This document shows, one piece after another, positions 14,786-14,955 of a stretch of DNA of 14,955 bases. Both the position numbers and the translations under genes were made by a program. The notes under the pieces were generated by a model. The model was not told the DNA's origin and did no database searches. It worked only from the letters and a program-made list of their open reading frames with translations. The stretch's first letter is position 1; the number at the start of each line of letters is the position of its first letter. The DNA comes from CAZRIE01 sp964600075 (GTDB taxonomy: Bacteria > Bacteroidota > Bacteroidia > Flavobacteriales > Flavobacteriaceae), in NCBI GenBank assembly GCA_964600075.1, contig CAZRIE010000103.1:1-14955 (forward strand), in the 5' to 3' direction.

Positions 14786-14955
14786 CTAGTCATCTTCTGA
14801 GGTGTCTACAGTTTCGTCGATATCGAACATCTTGCCCAAGTAAACCAATCGGTATTTTTCGTGAATATCCTCGAATTGCTTACTAAAAGAGGAAATTATT
14901 TTAAGGTCACCATCGGGTGTTTTCAAAAATACAGGAACGATATTTTCGTCCGCTT
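14786..14955 (-). CDS. C-terminal fragment of an unrecognised protein
   Basis: A minus-strand frame enters at the window edge and stops at TAG (14788-14786), giving 55 residues. It contains VPVFLKTPDGDLKIIS, a helix-like FSKQFEDIHEKYRLVYLG and an acidic tail (DIDETVDTSEDD). The strand-turn-strand with a PDGD turn suggests a small regulatory or ligand-binding domain at the C-terminus, but I do not recognise the family and the rest lies outside the window. Codon use looks like its neighbours, so it is likely a real gene end. Confidence 0.6.
   Translation of the reverse strand, partial: ADENIVPVFLKTPDGDLKIISSFSKQFEDIHEKYRLVYLGKMFDIDETVDTSEDD

Overview
The window looks like a chromosome segment from a member of the Bacteroidota, most likely family Flavobacteriaceae. 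Supporting signs are several promoters of the Bacteroidota type (TTG/TTTG about 19-20 bases before TAnnTTTG), an almost complete lack of Shine-Dalgarno sites, a TonB-dependent receptor with a carboxypeptidase-regulatory N-terminal domain, lipoproteins with an acidic Ser-Asp run after the lipidated Cys, and the gene order methylmalonyl-CoA epimerase / rbfA / LolE-like permease / dus. No tool was run; family names rest on motifs read by eye.

Layout. Positions 1-49 hold the 5' part of a minus-strand tRNA with a CAT anticodon and a very clear promoter. Positions 154-4819 are mostly housekeeping: mce (minus) is divergent from an rbfA/LolC-E-type permease pair (plus), which converges on dusB (minus), followed by a periplasmic M28 aminopeptidase-like lipoprotein with a PDZ domain (minus). 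Between the M28 gene and dusB lies a degenerate palindromic MITE/REP-like repeat. Positions 4961-7363 encode an outer-membrane TonB-dependent receptor-like barrel (minus, GTG start). A 556-base gap with a possible gene remnant precedes lepA (plus, 7920-9716), which ends in a strong hairpin terminator shared with a tiny convergent lipoprotein gene (9792-10052, minus).

From about 10050 to 10765 the DNA is A+T-rich and accessory in character: a pair of 11-base direct repeats with a 21-base period, a short dyad, and an unrecognised 77-residue reading frame. From 10766 to 14640 there is a small carbohydrate-related group: a secreted YncE-type beta-propeller protein (minus) divergent from a two-gene operon of a Tat-exported sugar isomerase/epimerase-like TIM-barrel protein and a secreted DUF5060/apiosidase-like (DUF4038) glycoside hydrolase. 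There is no SusC/SusD pair, so this is not a classical polysaccharide utilisation locus. The window ends with a structured convergent intergenic region and the C-terminal 55 codons of an unrecognised minus-strand gene with an acidic tail.

How the genes work together: rbfA, dusB, lepA and the tRNA belong to translation and ribosome or tRNA maturation. The permease would act in lipoprotein release from the inner membrane, which suits a genome exporting many lipoproteins, two of which are encoded here. The 10766-14640 genes plausibly form one periplasmic sugar-processing unit (inference from adjacency and family). No CRISPR array, phage, transposase, defence system or biosynthetic cluster was seen.
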